Notes: generated by a model not told the origin, from the sequence alone. Positions 21,868-34,677 are shown, counted from the stretch's first letter. The stretch: DNA of 64,000 nucleotides from Chrysopilus asiliformis (GCA_964034945.1 OZ035960.1:28631487-28695486), one strand, 5' to 3'. Program-made: numbers and translations.

Positions 21868-22500
21868 TACTATCTTATACGTAGTATAATAAAATATTGT
21901 ATTCATGAAAAATTTCAACCTTTTAATTTTGCCTAGCAAACATTTCCCGAGCACTCCTAAGTCGAATGGAGCATTATTACAAATATGTCTTTCTATCTGT
22001 TAGTCTGTTAGTCTCTCAGTCTGTCAGTCTGTGTACAAGATTTCTCAAAAACTAATAGAGCTCGAGCCATAAACTCATAGAGTCCTGGAATGGGACGACA
22101 CTATCAACTTATGATGGAAATCCGTTGACCGGAAGTACCCAAAATGGCGGGTTTTTAAAAATCGCAATTTCATCTTTTGTTATTTACTCCGAAACGATGG
22201 GTTTCTCAGTAGTCTTATGTATGTATAACAAAAGTTGTAGACAATAATATTTTCGACATCTTTGTCTTTTACTAGACCTCGGTGTCTCAAGCCGTTATCG
22301 AGATATGACGTTATTTAAAAAAATCAGTTTTTTGCGATTATCTCGAAAAATTAAGGGTTCTTGCTAATTTAATTGTTGAGATGAATTGAAGAGAATAATA
22401 TTTACCATAATTTTGTCTTTGACCGCTATCCAATATCTTTTACCGTTATCGAGATATTATCAGTTAATGACTGTCGTATAAACAGAGATTACAAATCTAA
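21868..22500 (-). repeat. SINE-like repeat, family C
   Basis: GTATAATAAAATATTGTATT and CATGAAAAATTTCAACC, then CATTTCCCGAGCACTCC, then a GTCTGTCAGTCTGTGTACAAG tract, then modules with CGTTATCGAGATAT and TGCGATTATCTCGAAAA. Reverse complement of 39430-40136; partial copy at 58195-58560. Strand follows the A/B families, where the T/A-rich hairpin side is the 3' end. Confidence 0.65.
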
Positions 22501-22540
22501 ATTTAAACGAATTTTCTTGTGCATATAAATACTTTACGAA

Positions 22541-22612
22541 AATTAATGGAAGTTGAAAATTAATGGAAGTTGAAAATTAATGGAAGTTGAAAATTAATGG
22601 AATTTGAAAATT
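22541..22612. repeat. 18-bp tandem repeat, 4 units
   Basis: AATTAATGGAAGTTGAAA repeated four times; the last copy has ATTTG in place of AGTTG. Confidence 0.9.
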
Positions 22613-22986
22613 AATTTTGCTATAACTTTTGAACACATTTTTTACTTTGGTTTGCTTACTTTTCTTTTGTCAAATTAGTCGTTAACCTTAATTAGACATT
22701 TATAATCCATATGCGTATAAACAAATAACTATTATAGATTCGATTTTTTAGTACGGATTTCTTCTACTCGTATAAACCTAATAAATGTCCTTCATGTACA
22801 AAGGTAGGGTGAAAAAGAATTCTAGAAAACGATTTTAATGTGGAGGAAAATTATGTGAAATCATATTTTGAATACGAGACTGAAGTGAAAAATAGAAAAA
22901 CTTTTTTAGAGACCAGTAGTAGTAGTAGTAGATTTTTTATTCAATAATAATTTGAAATACAAATGCTTGAAATTAATTTTCTAATA

Positions 22987-23373
22987 CAGGGTGGGCCAGA
23001 ATAGACGCGGGGGTTTGAATTCTTTATAAATTTTTTATTTTAGCGAAACCTATAATTTTTTTTTCAAATACATGTAGTTGATTGATGGGGAATATTTTTG
23101 GTCTAAACATGGAAAATTATATCCCGCAAGTGGTGGCCATTTTCTGCTTCGCAAATCCGTGCTCTTTCTAAGACATTTTCCATAATAATGCGTCCGCCAA
23201 ACATGTCCCGTAAAAGAGCCATTGAGCCCACCGGTTCGTTGTTCTATTGTGTACAGGTCCATTTTAAATTGCCCAAGTCTTTTTAACAAAATGCTGAAAC
23301 AAAATTTAAAAAATAAAAATAAAAAAAAAGTTATAAAGACTTCAAACCCCTGCGTCTATTCTGGCCCACCCTG
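22987..23373 (-). mobile_element. Tc1/mariner-class non-autonomous element, 387 bp
   Basis: TIRs CAGGGTGGGCCAGAATAGAC then GCRGGGGTTTGAA at both ends with about one mismatch in 33. Flanked by TA at 22985-22986 and 23374-23375. Contains the two ends of a transposase gene (23103-23262). Confidence 0.9.
23103..23262 (-). pseudogene. Transposase pseudogene: both gene ends joined
   Basis: From ATG at 23262 the frame reads MDLYTIEQRT, resembling the start of DUF4817-type transposases. It is followed directly, in another frame, by FGGRIIMENVLERARICEAE then NGHHLRDIIFHV and a TAG at 23103-23105, which resembles the C terminus of the same class. Everything between is missing, so it is a non-coding relic. 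It gives the parentage of the TIRs at 22987 and 23373. Confidence 0.7.
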
Positions 23374-23509
23374 TAGCATGGCGTTTGCCGTCAGCCATTT
23401 TTTAAAACAAAAAACAATAATTATTTTTTTTTAATTACAAAATTTTCTTAAAAATCCTCATTTATTATTTGAAGCCGATATTTCATTGCTTTTTTTTATG
23501 AAAGAGACC

Positions 23510-23610
23510 TTTTATAAGAAAAATAAATCCCGGTGCGGAATCGAACCCCAGAACTCGCACCTGGCAATTCAATTCCCTATCGACCAAATGATTAAGCCGA
23601 TAAGAAGTTA
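23510..23610 (-). repeat. tRNA-derived SINE-like fragment
   Basis: On the minus strand TGGTCGATAGG (A-box-like) and GGGGTTCGATTCC (B box) lie at tRNA spacing, with GGGAATTGAATTGCCAGG between. Stems do not fold as a functional tRNA. Partly similar to 48190-48290 (GATAGGGAATTGCATACCAG). Confidence 0.5.
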
Positions 23611-24061
23611 CACGTGTTTCTAAAAATAAAAAGATATATAATTTAGATGATCTGATAAAAAATTCTAAAAAACGGGGAAAAATAAAGTGAGAATTCTTTT
23701 GCCAAAAATTAAATCTGGCTCAACTCACTTTCGAAAAAGTTAATTGAAAAACGGTCAATCAAATGAGCTGAAGTTTTGGCTCACGTTTTAGAGGGAAAAT
23801 AAAAAAACTAATTAAAATCATGTACCTCTTTTTATCATGACCCAGTACTTCTCATTCGATTAGAAGTCGTATATTTGTTTCTATAAATGTTCTGAATAAC
23901 GCAACCGTCAATGAGGAAACTAAAAAAAGCAAAGAATTTGTAAGCGAAAGATGGGAAAGGCATTGGCAAGATTTTATTTTTTTATTAATATTTCGATTAA
24001 TGAACCATTTTCCTAAACTTGCTAAAAATTGTTTAGATTTTACGAGTACGAAAGGAACTAA
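23611..24061. other. Unassigned AT-rich sequence
   Basis: No gene or repeat ends seen. Confidence 0.4.
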
Positions 24062-24376
24062 TGTACCGTTTACATTTGAGATATTCGCCGGAAATCTTCT
24101 CCATCAAGATCTCATTTCGCGACACTTGTTTATCTTTCGCAGAATAAGTTCACTTAGCAAAAGTTCTCACTGAGGATTCGAATTTATTACGGCGATTTTC
24201 CAATAAACACTTCTCCGGGAATAAAGTTCTGGAACTTACCATCGAAACGTGAATGATTTCCGTTCGTCTTGTTTCATGCGAAATCGTCGAAATTTATTCT
24301 GTGTCTGCTATAATAAATGTCGCGGAAAAGTTGAGAGGGAGAAAATCCACCAAAAATTGCTAATGCAAGTGGGCCC
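24062..24376. mobile_element. Harbinger-type MITE, 315 bp
   Basis: TAA at 24059-24061 and 24377-24379. Left end TGTACCGTTTACATTTGAG; right end inverted GGGCCCACTTGCATTAGC. Interior words GAATTTATT and CGGCGATTTTC are shared with 25010-25277. A 3-bp TAA duplication is typical of PIF/Harbinger. Confidence 0.65.
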
Positions 24377-25009
24377 TAATTTTGTGTAACCTTTAAAAGT
24401 TTTTTTAGTCTGAAGTTACGAATTTTATTTGATTATCCGTAGTAAAAACTTTTTGTTTTGGAGAACGTATTGTTATGATTTTTTATTATTATTGAACACT
24501 TCAATAGCTTTCATTTCATTCAGGAACCACAGAAGGGGTGTTTAAATTTAAGTAATCTTTACTAAGTAAAAATAAATATATTAAGCTAGAAAAAATTAAT
24601 ATGCTAATTGAATAAAACAAAATTTAAAGATTAAAAAGAATAGTGAAAAAATGTAAAAGAAATTGGCAGTTATGCTATATTTGCAACAAATTACTAGAAT
24701 ACACAATAATCAAAAATATTTTGAAGTTTTGAGTTTATTGGTCGGTAGTTTCAATAATAGTTGCTTCTTTCGAAACTATTACAGTTACGAAATATTGAAA
24801 ATGCAGTAGTCAACACTATTTGTTAAAATGTTTAGAAAAAGAAGATATTTTCATAATCATCTAATAACATTACAATTATTTTCTTTCATTTTTTTTCACG
24901 TAGTTTAGTAGTTCTGGGGGCTGAAAATATTAAATTGAACGAAAGTGTAATAACTGCAAACACAAAAATTAAATTTTCCAAAAAACAATGTTGGTTTGAA
25001 ATAGTTTAA

Positions 25010-25277
25010 GGCGTCGTTTACATCTGACAATTTATTCCGCAAATTTTATTTTGTGACACTGACTTCACGTTTCACAACCGTTTACACCACGACACAAAAT
25101 TCTGGAATTTATTCCTGAAAGACGTGGTAACTGGAGTTTTTTCATACAAAATCGCCAGAATAAATTACGATTTTGACAACTTTTGTCAAGTGATTTTTTT
25201 TTTGCGATAGATGAATAAAATTCGCGGAATAAATTCTGAATGAAAATCAAGAAAAAAATGCAAGTGTAAACGGGGCC
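25010..25277. mobile_element. Harbinger-type MITE, 268 bp
   Basis: TAA at 25007-25009 and 25278-25280. Left GGCGTCGTTTACATCTGAC; inverted right GGCCCCGTTTACACTTGCA. Same family as 21737, 24062 and 41653. Confidence 0.75.
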
Positions 25278-26835
25278 TAACATTTTAAAACAAAAATAAT
25301 ATCTTATGTGCAGGTATTATATAATAATATCCAAAAATATTGTTTATGCTATAAGAAAACGTTGTGGTGGCTACATCGAAATTTTTGGCATAAGAACTCA
25401 CGAAATACTGAATCAAGAAACCAACAACCGAAAGGATAGCTGAAGACGTCCATTTAGTAAACGAGGTCCCTGGTCCGTCGCCCTTAAGTCCATTCAAAAG
25501 TTCTGGCACTTCGTCTTAGCCACCACTGCATGATACTGAACTTCCTCTTAACCCTTCGCAATTTTTGTTATCCAGGATGACATAATACGAAAAGATAGTG
25601 CGGAGTGGACAAGCGATCATAGCAATCCAGTCCGGTGCGTTATATGTTCGAAAGGATATCGTTCATCGTCGTCGTACAGTTTCGGCTTAAGGTGGCCATC
25701 TACTCGAAATAGAGGGCTGTTTTAGAAGCCGTTAAGATATATGCTTGTTGGTCATCATAGGATAAGTACAAGGATATAAAAGGATAAGAGGGTGTATCAA
25801 TGTTTAAACGGTTCTTATGAAGGCTAAGTATTTTTTTTTTTGTTGCTTTGGTTTCTTTTCCCTCTACCATTCCCGATATTATATCAATGTGTATTGTGTT
25901 ATAGGAAAATCTATAGGATCCTTTTCATTCCGTTCGTTTGTGAAGCAGCAAAAAAAACATATCTGCTGCTCCTGGTCCTGGTCCTGGTCGAGTGGGAGAG
26001 TTATAGCACAAAGGGAAAACAAAAACGGATATAATTGAAAAGGACATATTCTTAGGGCGTTGTTAGGATATCCCTTGGAAAATATTTTACTTTTCCCGTT
26101 TGTCTTGTTTTCATTTTATTTTTCGAAAATTTCACCAAAGACAAATGATGGGCCGGATGAAATGTTTGTGTTTGATGGTTAATAAAACAAAAGTCTATAT
26201 ATCTATCGGGTATGTATTTATTGATGTGTATATGTTTAATAAATATTAAGGAAATAAAAATTATATAGAAAAAAATAAAGGATATGGGGCCATTGTTAAT
26301 GGCCTTTTTTAAGGATATATGGCTATCCAAATAAGAGAGACATATTACTGTTATCTTTGACATTGAAACAAAACCAAACACAATTTATTTATAACAATGT
26401 GCTCAAGTTTATTGCTTTTATAATCCAAAAACACGCGCCTCTTTATGAAATACAAATACATTTTTCTATCACCAATAAACATTCTTTATTCTTTATCGAT
26501 GACCTTGAATGTTTATGTAATAAACTTTAATTTATTACAACTTTATTTCAATGGCATTGACATTTTATCGCATGATAAATACTCAATTGAAGTAATAGTA
26601 AAAGTAATTTGTGGGGTACTGTGAGACCAAGTAGACGCATTTTATGAATAGTAAATTTAGTATTAGGTCTGTTTTCGAGTTTTTTTTTTTTTGTTATGGA
26701 AATAATGTATTTTTTATGTTTTTATTTTTTTATTAACCATGAATATTTAAAAGCTGACAGTTAAGTTTTTTTTTTTGAATTTACTTTTCTTAGATGGAAC
26801 AAAAGGAAAAATCCCCAACTATCCAGTTTACATTG
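25278..26835. other. Unassigned sequence
   Basis: Contains a short (CCTGGT)n run near 25970-25989 and T-runs. A 74-codon minus frame (25285-25509) has no recognisable motif. Confidence 0.4.
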
Positions 26836-27145
26836 ACACTCAGAAAAATAATAAAGTTGATTTAAGTCAACTTTTTGATAAGTCAACTCTGCCCTGTAGC
26901 AGGCAGACGAAGTAATCCATAACACAACATTACATCCTCGAAATACATATCCCAAATCAACCAGGGCAGCTCCTTACGCCCTATTTTATCTGCTGCATGT
27001 TTAATTTTTGGATTTCTCCCACATTTGGCTATTGTTACTTTTCCTAACGCAGGTATACGCGCGGTTAGCATAGGCTAAATTTTCCTGCATGAAGTCAACT
27101 GTACCGTACGCAAGTCGGCGAATTCTACTCGATTTTTCTGAGTGT
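26836..27145. mobile_element. MITE, 310 bp, AAGTTGACTT-word type
   Basis: ACACTCAGAAAAAT at 26836 and its inverse ending at 27145. Subterminal words AGTTGATTTAAGTCAACTTT, AAGTCAACTCTG and GAAGTCAACTG repeat. No target duplication found. Confidence 0.65.
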
Positions 27146-27510
27146 GTGCTAAAAATTTGACTAGTGTTAAATAAAGTGGATCATACATTTTCATGAGAAT
27201 TTTCGTAAGAAATTTTCCAGTGGGTGATTTCACTAAGTGTAAATAGTCAAAAATCTATTAAAATTGTATTCGCTATACAGAAATAGTATAACATTTCATG
27301 AGGAAAAAGGAGAACTTCTGATGTAACCAAATTGAGTTACGCTATGGTAGTAAAACGTCAACTCGATCAAGGTAACGACAACGTATTTCTTGCAATTTCG
27401 TTGCTGTAACCGAATACCAACGTTTAATTACCATTGTACTTTATAAAAGTAAAATTAAGAAAATTGTTCTCTGGAAGCAACAAATTATCTATGTATTACA
27501 TTTTTATGTA

Positions 27511-28406
27511 CCGTATGCGTCATAAAAATCTGGAAAATTCATATTAAATTGTAAACCGTTTAATAAAACACAGAAGTTGAACGAAAAAAAAATGTGTTTT
27601 GCTCTAAACTAAATCTTACATACTAGTAAAAAAATTATTCAAAATATCCACCTCCAGCATTTACGAACTCCTCCAAACGGGGCCTGTACTTCTTGCAGGT
27701 CAATATTAAATAAGACTCCGACTTGTCGTTCCATGCGATGGTAATGGTGGACTTCAGGGCTTGCACATTACTGTGAGCCTTAGCTCCAGTGCCTTAGCCT
27801 GAACATATGCCCATATTAAAAAATCCAGGGGATTAAGATCTGGAGAGCTCGGTGACCACATGTCCTTAGACCAGAAGTTTTTTAAATTATTGGTTTTTTA
27901 AATTATCCAAATTTGGGTACTTCTGGCAGTGTGGCACGGCGCCCCGTCCTGTTGAAACACGTAAAAAACATCATTACCGTAGGTTGCCTCTATTGATGGT
28001 TTTACATGACTCTCCAAGATATCCTTATCGGATTCCTTCTGATCCTTCCTTTGATTGCCCTAATCAACACTGGAGTCCTTACTGAAATGGGTCCACCGCT
28101 TCCAGATTGCGGCCCAACTATTCCTCTGGCCAAAAAAGTCGCTCTTACAGCATAAACAGTTGACAACGTTACATTTAATTCATTGGAAATCACTTTATTG
28201 GATTTCCGCGCGTGGACAAACTTCATGATTTTCACTTTTCGAGCCTCCCCCATCTTGCTATATTTATAAACATTTAATTTTTTTGCTCAATTATGTACGA
28301 AGTTGTATTTACAAACCCTTTCAAACGTAGTACAAATTAATAAGCAACCGTTATGTCCTTGAAAATACTTGCAGTACTAGATTCCAGATTTTTATGACGC
28401 ATACGG
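27511..28406 (-). mobile_element. maT-like (DD37D) Tc1/mariner-class element, internally deleted, 896 bp
   Basis: TIR CCGTATGCGTCATAAAAATC then TGGAA at 27511-27535 and inverted at 28382-28406, flanked by TA at 27509-27510 and 28407-28408. Contains a broken transposase gene (27635-28253). Confidence 0.88.
27635..28253 (-). pseudogene. maT-like transposase pseudogene
   Basis: The intact first part (ATG 28253) reads MGEARKVKIMKFVHARKSNK and VISNELNVTLSTVYAVRATF, a helix-turn-helix DNA-binding domain, then GRIRRNPIRISWRVM and a stop at 28002. It resumes with FYVFQQDGAPCHTARSTQIW (second catalytic Asp) and MWSPSSPDLNPLDFLIWAYV (third Asp), ending RLEEFVNAGGGYFE and TAA at 27635-27637. A short tandem duplication of TTTTTTAAATTATTGG (27880-27912) breaks the frame between the two Asp residues. 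I count about 35 residues between them after correcting for it, near the 37 of maT elements. The region with the first Asp is missing, so it is inactive. Confidence 0.85.
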
Positions 28407-28685
28407 TATATTGAATAAAATCCGAAAAAAAAATTCCAGCACACAGGAAAATCCGGAAATCTTCTACGTTTCTCGTGAATGTCTAGGCTAAATTATTGAA
28501 TGGACTAAATTGGACCATTTCTCTATCTTTTATAACATTGTACTGGAGTTTAAATGAATGACTATGAAACACAAAAAAACGTATGTCGTATTTAACCGAT
28601 TAAGGCCTAATGGGTATTTAAATGCTCAAAAATACGTGTTCCTTAAAAAAAATCATATCTAGCGGAAGTAAAAATATCCAGTTCA

Positions 28686-29270
28686 TTTTTATACCCGTAT
28701 GGTGAAACCAAAGGGTATATTAACTTTGCCTTACCGTTTGTAACGCCAAGATCCCGTCATCACACAAAAAAATGAATTACACCAGTGTGTTTAGAATGAT
28801 AAAAAAAATTGAATTTAGCATGTCCGTCCGTCTGTCCGTCTGTCCGTCTGTCGGTCTGTCCGTCTGTCTGTCTATCGGTCTGTCTGTCTGTCTGTGACGC
28901 GGATTGCGGGCGCATGGATTGAGCTAGAGACTTGAAATTTTGCCCAGATCCGTTTTTCGTAAAATGTGAGGCTAATTTCGTTAATGGGCAAAAATGGCCC
29001 ATTAGGGGGGTACCCCCCATAGGAACGAAAATGTTTTTCGCGAATATCTCAAAAACTGTGCATCCTATCAAAAAAGTCCAAGAACAAAAGTTATTTAGGA
29101 TATGATTCTACATAAAACTCCCATACATTAAAATTCGATTGGAACAAGTTTTAAAAAAATCTTATTGGAAAATTTGACTTCAAATGAAATTGTGATACGC
29201 CGTTCAATTAAATCACCATACGGGTTTTCAATAATTGCCAGATTGGCAATTATAGCTTTTGTTATGTTTT
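28686..29270 (-). repeat. SINE-like repeat, family B
   Basis: Minus-strand copy: begins at 29270 with AACATAACAAAAGCTATAAT and passes a GACAGACGGACAGACGGACG-type tract (28820-28895, plus strand GTCCGTCTG). It ends in the hairpin ATACCC/GGGTAT and a short A-run (T-run at 28686-28690 on plus). Confidence 0.85.
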
Positions 29271-31192
29271 CTTTATTAAAAAGTGGAAATATGGGACTAT
29301 AAACTGTTGCTAGATAACCTGTGAAAACTCCAAAGTTTTCTTGTTTTTTTTCTTGGGCAGAACTGTTTGATTTCTAAAAACTCAAAAATTGACATAACAT
29401 AATTAAGTTTCCACAATTAGTAAACGTTGTTCACACTTAAGTTTATTCATGATGATTTGCCAGAGTATACTGATCATAAATGTCAAAAAGTGATCGTAGT
29501 ATAACAGCTTGTTTCGCCATTTTCTATCTAAGCAAAAAAAACACCATTTAGTATTAGTCATCACTGCCATATCGACCCTTAATGCGGCAGCTAAAATTTG
29601 GGTGATCTGTCGGGAAATGCCATTACAGATCACAAAAAAATGATTTTGCATATAGTGAAAAAAATAATTTTGCACATAGTGAGATTTTACAACCATATAA
29701 GCATGAATTATTTATAGCGGCACTTAAAAATCACATTACCTGTCCAGTACCAACGATTTTATATTTATGGGTCAATGGCCTCGATTAATAAAATGGAAAT
29801 TATATCTGCTAAATTGGAAACCCTTACTATCATGATGGGCTTTTTCGAATTTTCATTGAATTTTGCACTAAAAACTACCTGAATCGATTCCTATAGTACT
29901 CAAATTGTATAATAAACAGACTTTTGCGAAACAAATACGGCGGTCTATAGTAAAAAGGGATCACGACCCCACCATATAAAAGGAATATGTATTGATCGGG
30001 AATCAAAATTTGTGTATAGTTTTGTAAATGTTGATAGGTTATCGTGCGGTCATTTTGAATGTTTACCAAACGACTATATATGTATTCGCAGGTAAATTAT
30101 TGAAACTATAATAATAGGAAATGCAACTAAGGTCGGCGAATATTGAAATTCTCGTGACTAGTATCGACATCATCATTAAAAATGGTGAAAATTGTCACAG
30201 CCACATTTCAGAATGAGTGATTTTAATTATGTTTAGATTTAAAGGGTTAAATATGGGAAAACATCTAAAATTTTAATTAAACATTTCAATCAATTCATTA
30301 AAGTAACAGATTTTTAATTTGTTTATTCGATCGGATGTTTTGTTTATACGGAGGAAATCCACTTAATTTCTGGTAGGTATTCTGATACTGTTTTATTTTC
30401 GTGTATTCCATTATAATGCTGTAAATAAATTGGCAACCGGCAATAAAATCCATTGCCGTAAAATTATACCTACATATGGATGTGTGTAACATGATTGTGT
30501 GCCTGAAAATTCAGTTAATCATAATGAGGTGATTTGAGTTAACATCATTCTTCAAGGATTCTTCAGTAATAAAAGTGCTTTCCCCATATTAACATAAACA
30601 TATATTCACAATTACCCATAAATGCTTGGTTAGTAGATTTCACGAACAGATGATAATCAGCTTTTGCATAATAAAATTTGAATGATGTATCAAATTTACA
30701 ACATTTATTTGTTACACTTTAGATAATTATTTTAAGCGATTCTCGATATACATAATAAGGGTTTCATCACATTTTCAATTTTCTGAAATATTTCAATCTC
30801 TGATAGAGGATGGATGGATTTATCGAATTATTTTAGAAGTTAACATTGAACTGTACAATCATAAATGTTTAAAATGGGAATAATTTTATCTCTAAAATAT
30901 TTTATCTCGAAAATGTTTTATCTATCGCAATTTAGGTGCCCACTATTTCAATATTTATCATTTAATATGCTTACACGATTTCTATTACCAATGGCCACCA
31001 ATTAGATGAATTACAGTATGAACTAGTTATGATGTCCTAATCAGCGTCTACTTTATGGAACATGCTGTGAAATTTTCATATTTCTAGCTCCAGGGGTTTG
31101 TGCTGGGCATTGAAGAGTCGCGAATAGCATTTAGTCTATCTAGCTATACCGGTAAAAATTAAAAAAAAAACTCCAAAATAAATTTTAAAACA
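29271..31192. other. Unassigned AT-rich 1.9 kb
   Basis: No gene. Only small local repeats such as AAAATRATTTTGCAYATAGTG (29637-29680, two copies) and ATTTTATCTC words near 30885-30925. Confidence 0.45.
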
Positions 31193-31680
31193 TTCAGGGT
31201 ATTCACAATCCTCTTTTAATTTTCGGTATTCGGTATTTTCGGTAATATTAAAAGACTGAAAATATTCTGCTGTGAACATCCCACAGCACAGATTTGAGAA
31301 CAGCGCTTTTATTTGATACGTGACCAAATCATGAACTGCGAATTTGATTTTAAAATATGTCACATACCTTTAAATCCATGGTTGATGTATTCTTTTGAAT
31401 TTCTATTGTGGCAACGGGTATCAAAATTGAAAAAAATTGCATCAGTCCGATGAGATTAAAAAAAGCCAGCGAGAAAATTTGACAACTAAAAACATTACTA
31501 GCGCCACCCGCGGTTGATTCTTGATACCGAATAACCGGGCCGGAAAACACGACTCAAGGCATGTCTACAATTACCGAATCCGGTAATTCATTTTTACATG
31601 AACCAAATTACCGTCTCGGTAAAAATCTACCGAGCGGTAAATTTACCCGCAATTTAAAAGACGACTGTGAATACCCTGAA
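31193..31680. mobile_element. MITE, 488 bp, GGTAA/TACCG-word type
   Basis: TIR TTCAGGGTATTCACARTC at 31193 and inverted at 31663-31680. Subterminal GGTATTCGGTATTTTCGGTA on the left and CCGTCTCGGTAAAAATCTAC on the right. No credible ORF. Confidence 0.8.
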
Positions 31681-31844
31681 TAAAAATATAACACGTAATA
31701 AAAACCATTATAAAAATCCACACAAATTTCCAATTAAACAATAATTTAGGACCGACCTCGTAGTTACTTGAATCCCTTCACCGGATCAAGAGATTTAAGG
31801 AGTGTAGGTTAAAGAGAGGGGAAGGAAGGGACTGACATCTAATT

Positions 31845-32040
31845 TTTCCCGAGGGCTAACCTATATTATGATGAAAACCGGATCCAGATTCCTTCAGAAC
31901 TTCAGGAGATAGCAGAGGAGGAGGTTCACAGAGAAGGGAGGGGTTATATATTAATAATTGAAAACTTTTCTTAGGGGTTGGTCTCTCTAATGCTGAAAAC
32001 CGGATCCCAATCCCTTCAGTGGTTGAACATTCCCCCATTG
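31845..32040. repeat. Two diverged units of a ~120-bp tandem repeat
   Basis: GAAAACCGGATCCAGATTCC at 31873 recurs as GAAAACCGGATCCCAATCCC at 31996. Layout is similar to the modules at 45850-46440 (GAAAACTTTCTTTGG ... GTCAAGATT ... GGTTCAG). Confidence 0.5.
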
Positions 32041-33659
32041 AACATTCACGACTGGAATATTCATGTAATTATGATTTGTAAATTGACATTAACTAAAAAT
32101 TTAATCTTAATTCCTTTTGATGTTCAGTTTGGCACTCCGAATTGGTAACGTAATTTTAAAGCTCCCCTTTTCTTATTATATTCAATAATATTTAGCAACT
32201 TTTATATCAAAATACAGAGGGGAAAAATAACTAAAATGTAGAAAAATATGAAAATGTGATTAATAAAATAAGAATAGAATAACAATGAAAATAAAATTTT
32301 GTAACCATAACTAAATACAAGGAAAGAATGACAGACATAAGAAAATCAGTGAAATCTTCAAATTAATATTCTTTGGTTCCCTTTCTTAATGAACAGTAAA
32401 AGTTTTTAACAATACAAAAAAAACAACCAAGTTTCAAAACAGAAGCGGATAGAGAGCCATCAGAATACACGCCTTTTTCCCCCGTTAAGGGTCAATTTAA
32501 CCGTCTACATAACTTCGTTTTTCCAAAATAAACGAGGAAAAGTTTTCACAAAAGATAGAACATAAAATATACACACACACAGCGGAAAATCATCCCTATA
32601 TTAAAACAGGGATATCCATATATATATTTAGACGGTCTGCAATGTGAATCGTTGAATGCTGGCTAAGATATGGCAAACACAGAACATGGATAGATATCAT
32701 TGATAAAATATCCAATCAAATTTCAATCAAACAAAATTAAATTAATTATTGTAGTTAATCAAGAGATGGCAGAAACAAGATGTGACTTAGCCTCGCCCTT
32801 ATCCCCAACAATGTTTATACCGTGTTAGGCATACGAATTTTTGGGCCGACAGGAATAAAGATTCGATGTTGGGAATGAGGCTGGGTTCCGTGTTTGTGCT
32901 AAGATTTGGGACTAGGTTCGGAACAGGGTTTTTCGGGTATATAAAATAAAATATTCTTCTGGAGAATTCCAATGGAAATGTTCATCGTAGGTGGGTAGAT
33001 TGATTAAATTCCTTAATAGGAATTATCCTTAGCTGTTGTATTACTTTGCTGTTGCTTTGCTTGTTCCTTAAATAAATTGATTGTTGTTTCTGAAGCGTAA
33101 ATTGACTATCAGAGATAATGAAAATCTCATAAAATTCTCTATCGGTATGGCTTTTTGCCATTCATTTATAAAACACAAGGACATTTTGTACTAAACTATA
33201 TTATTTTGTATATTTCCTTGTATGGATAAATAACGATTTAGCTCAACATGATTATTTATAGACCTTCAAAACAACATCAAAGCTTATTTTGGAGAAAGAT
33301 CAATTAAAAATTTCCATTATATGAAATTAACGAGTTTATTAACTTTAAAACATCTAAGAGTGGTAAATATGTTACATAAATTCCAATTTATGAGCATCAA
33401 ATAACATTTAATCACTTTGATATTTATGATTTCCTTTCAATTTTATGAAAAATTTCATTTTAAAGGAAATTATTGACCTTGTCGTTTACACTAATTTGAT
33501 AAGTCATGTCAGGATCCTTTGACCTTTTCATTAAAACCAAATTATTTGGAAAACGTTGATTTACGGATTTGCTATTCATATTATTTTAAAAAAATCAGTC
33601 GTGATTAACACAAAACATTCTTCTGCAATATTTAGTTTCGGAAATATTGTAGAAAACAA
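32041..33659. other. Unassigned AT-rich 1.6 kb
   Basis: No gene, TIR pair or tandem array. Short CA run at 32570-32580. Confidence 0.45.
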
Positions 33660-34101
33660 TAGGGCAATTCACTCTTTATCGTAGATAGTAAAATCGTAGA
33701 TTGTACTGTACATCTACAATGGAAAAGTACAACAAAGCGTGAGCAGCGCTTTACTAGAGGTTGTGGGTTTTGTCGTCAATTTTTGACTCTTTTATTTATT
33801 TTCTTTACCTAAATTGTTTAAAGCATTTTTTAACTCTTAATTTATACTAAATCATATAAATACTTTAATTTACTTACTTTTCCAATGTCCATTTTAGAGT
33901 TGGAACCAAGTTGACATGTGACAAAACATGTCTTAACCTCACTTTATTAGAAGTACGATAAAAACTACGATTTTACCATACCTTCGGATGTGGTAGATTG
34001 TAGTCTTAAAAAAATTTGTATGGAGAACGGTCAAAAAACTACGATTTTATTTACGATTCTACGAGTTTACGATCAACTACGATAAAGAGTGAATGGCCCT
34101 A
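33660..34101. mobile_element. MITE, ~440 bp, CTACGAT-word type
   Basis: TAGGGCAATTCACTCTTTAT then CGTAG at 33660; inverted right end TAGGGCCATTCACTCTTTAT then CGTAG at 34077-34101. The word ATCGTAG/CTACGAT occurs repeatedly near both ends. Target duplication is TA, or uncertain. Confidence 0.85.
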
Positions 34102-34677
34102 ATATATTTTTTCAAATATTTCGAAAACCGTTTAAGATACATAAAAATCGTTAAAGCAAAAAATGCAGGAAATTTTATATGCTTTGAATTTGGATATATG
34201 CATTTATCCCCAAAAGCGCAAAGCTTTCGAGAAATTTTCAAATAACTTCTTATTTTTCAAATATCTTGAGAACCGTTAGAGATAAGTAAAAACCATCAAA
34301 GAAAAAAATGTATAGAAAATTTTTTTAACCTATAAATTTTGTTATATTCATTTTTTCCCAAAAGCACAAAGGTTTCGAAAAATTTTCATACATCTGTATT
34401 CTTAAAAAAAAGTAGCCAAAAGATGATACAAAACTACGATTTTCGTAGAATTTATTTGCAAACTATTTCAAGTCGCTAGGTCAATGCTTTCGCTAGTTTT
34501 TTTAAGATACGTAAAATAGACAAGCCGACAGACAGACAGACAGATGCACGGACATCCTCATAATTTTTCCTAAAACGGATTTTGTACTGAATAAAAAGTT
34601 TCTATCTGCCCCCGTTCTCGCGTCGGTCTCCGTCATGAATACAATACTTTCCCTCTATAGCAGAGGAAAGTAAAAAG
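34102..34677 (+). repeat. SINE-like repeat, family D
   Basis: Modules with CGAAAACCGTTTAAGATACA and GAGAACCGTTAGAGATAAGT, then CCTAGCGACTTGAA-type text, a GACAGACAGACAGACAG tract (34530-34547) and CGGACATCC. The 3' end is GAATACAATACTTTCCCTCT followed by a hairpin TTTCCCTCT/AGAGGAAAG and TAAAAAG. Reverse complement of 50445-50840. Confidence 0.65.

Noticed and set aside
23510..23610. Functional tRNA gene on the minus strand
   Set aside because: A- and B-box-like words are present but acceptor, anticodon and T stems do not pair; treated as a tRNA-derived SINE-like relic.
28760..29071. 103-codon minus ORF with DRQTDRQTD repeats
   Set aside because: Lies in a SINE-like family-B copy; the repeat is the GACA/GTCT tract.
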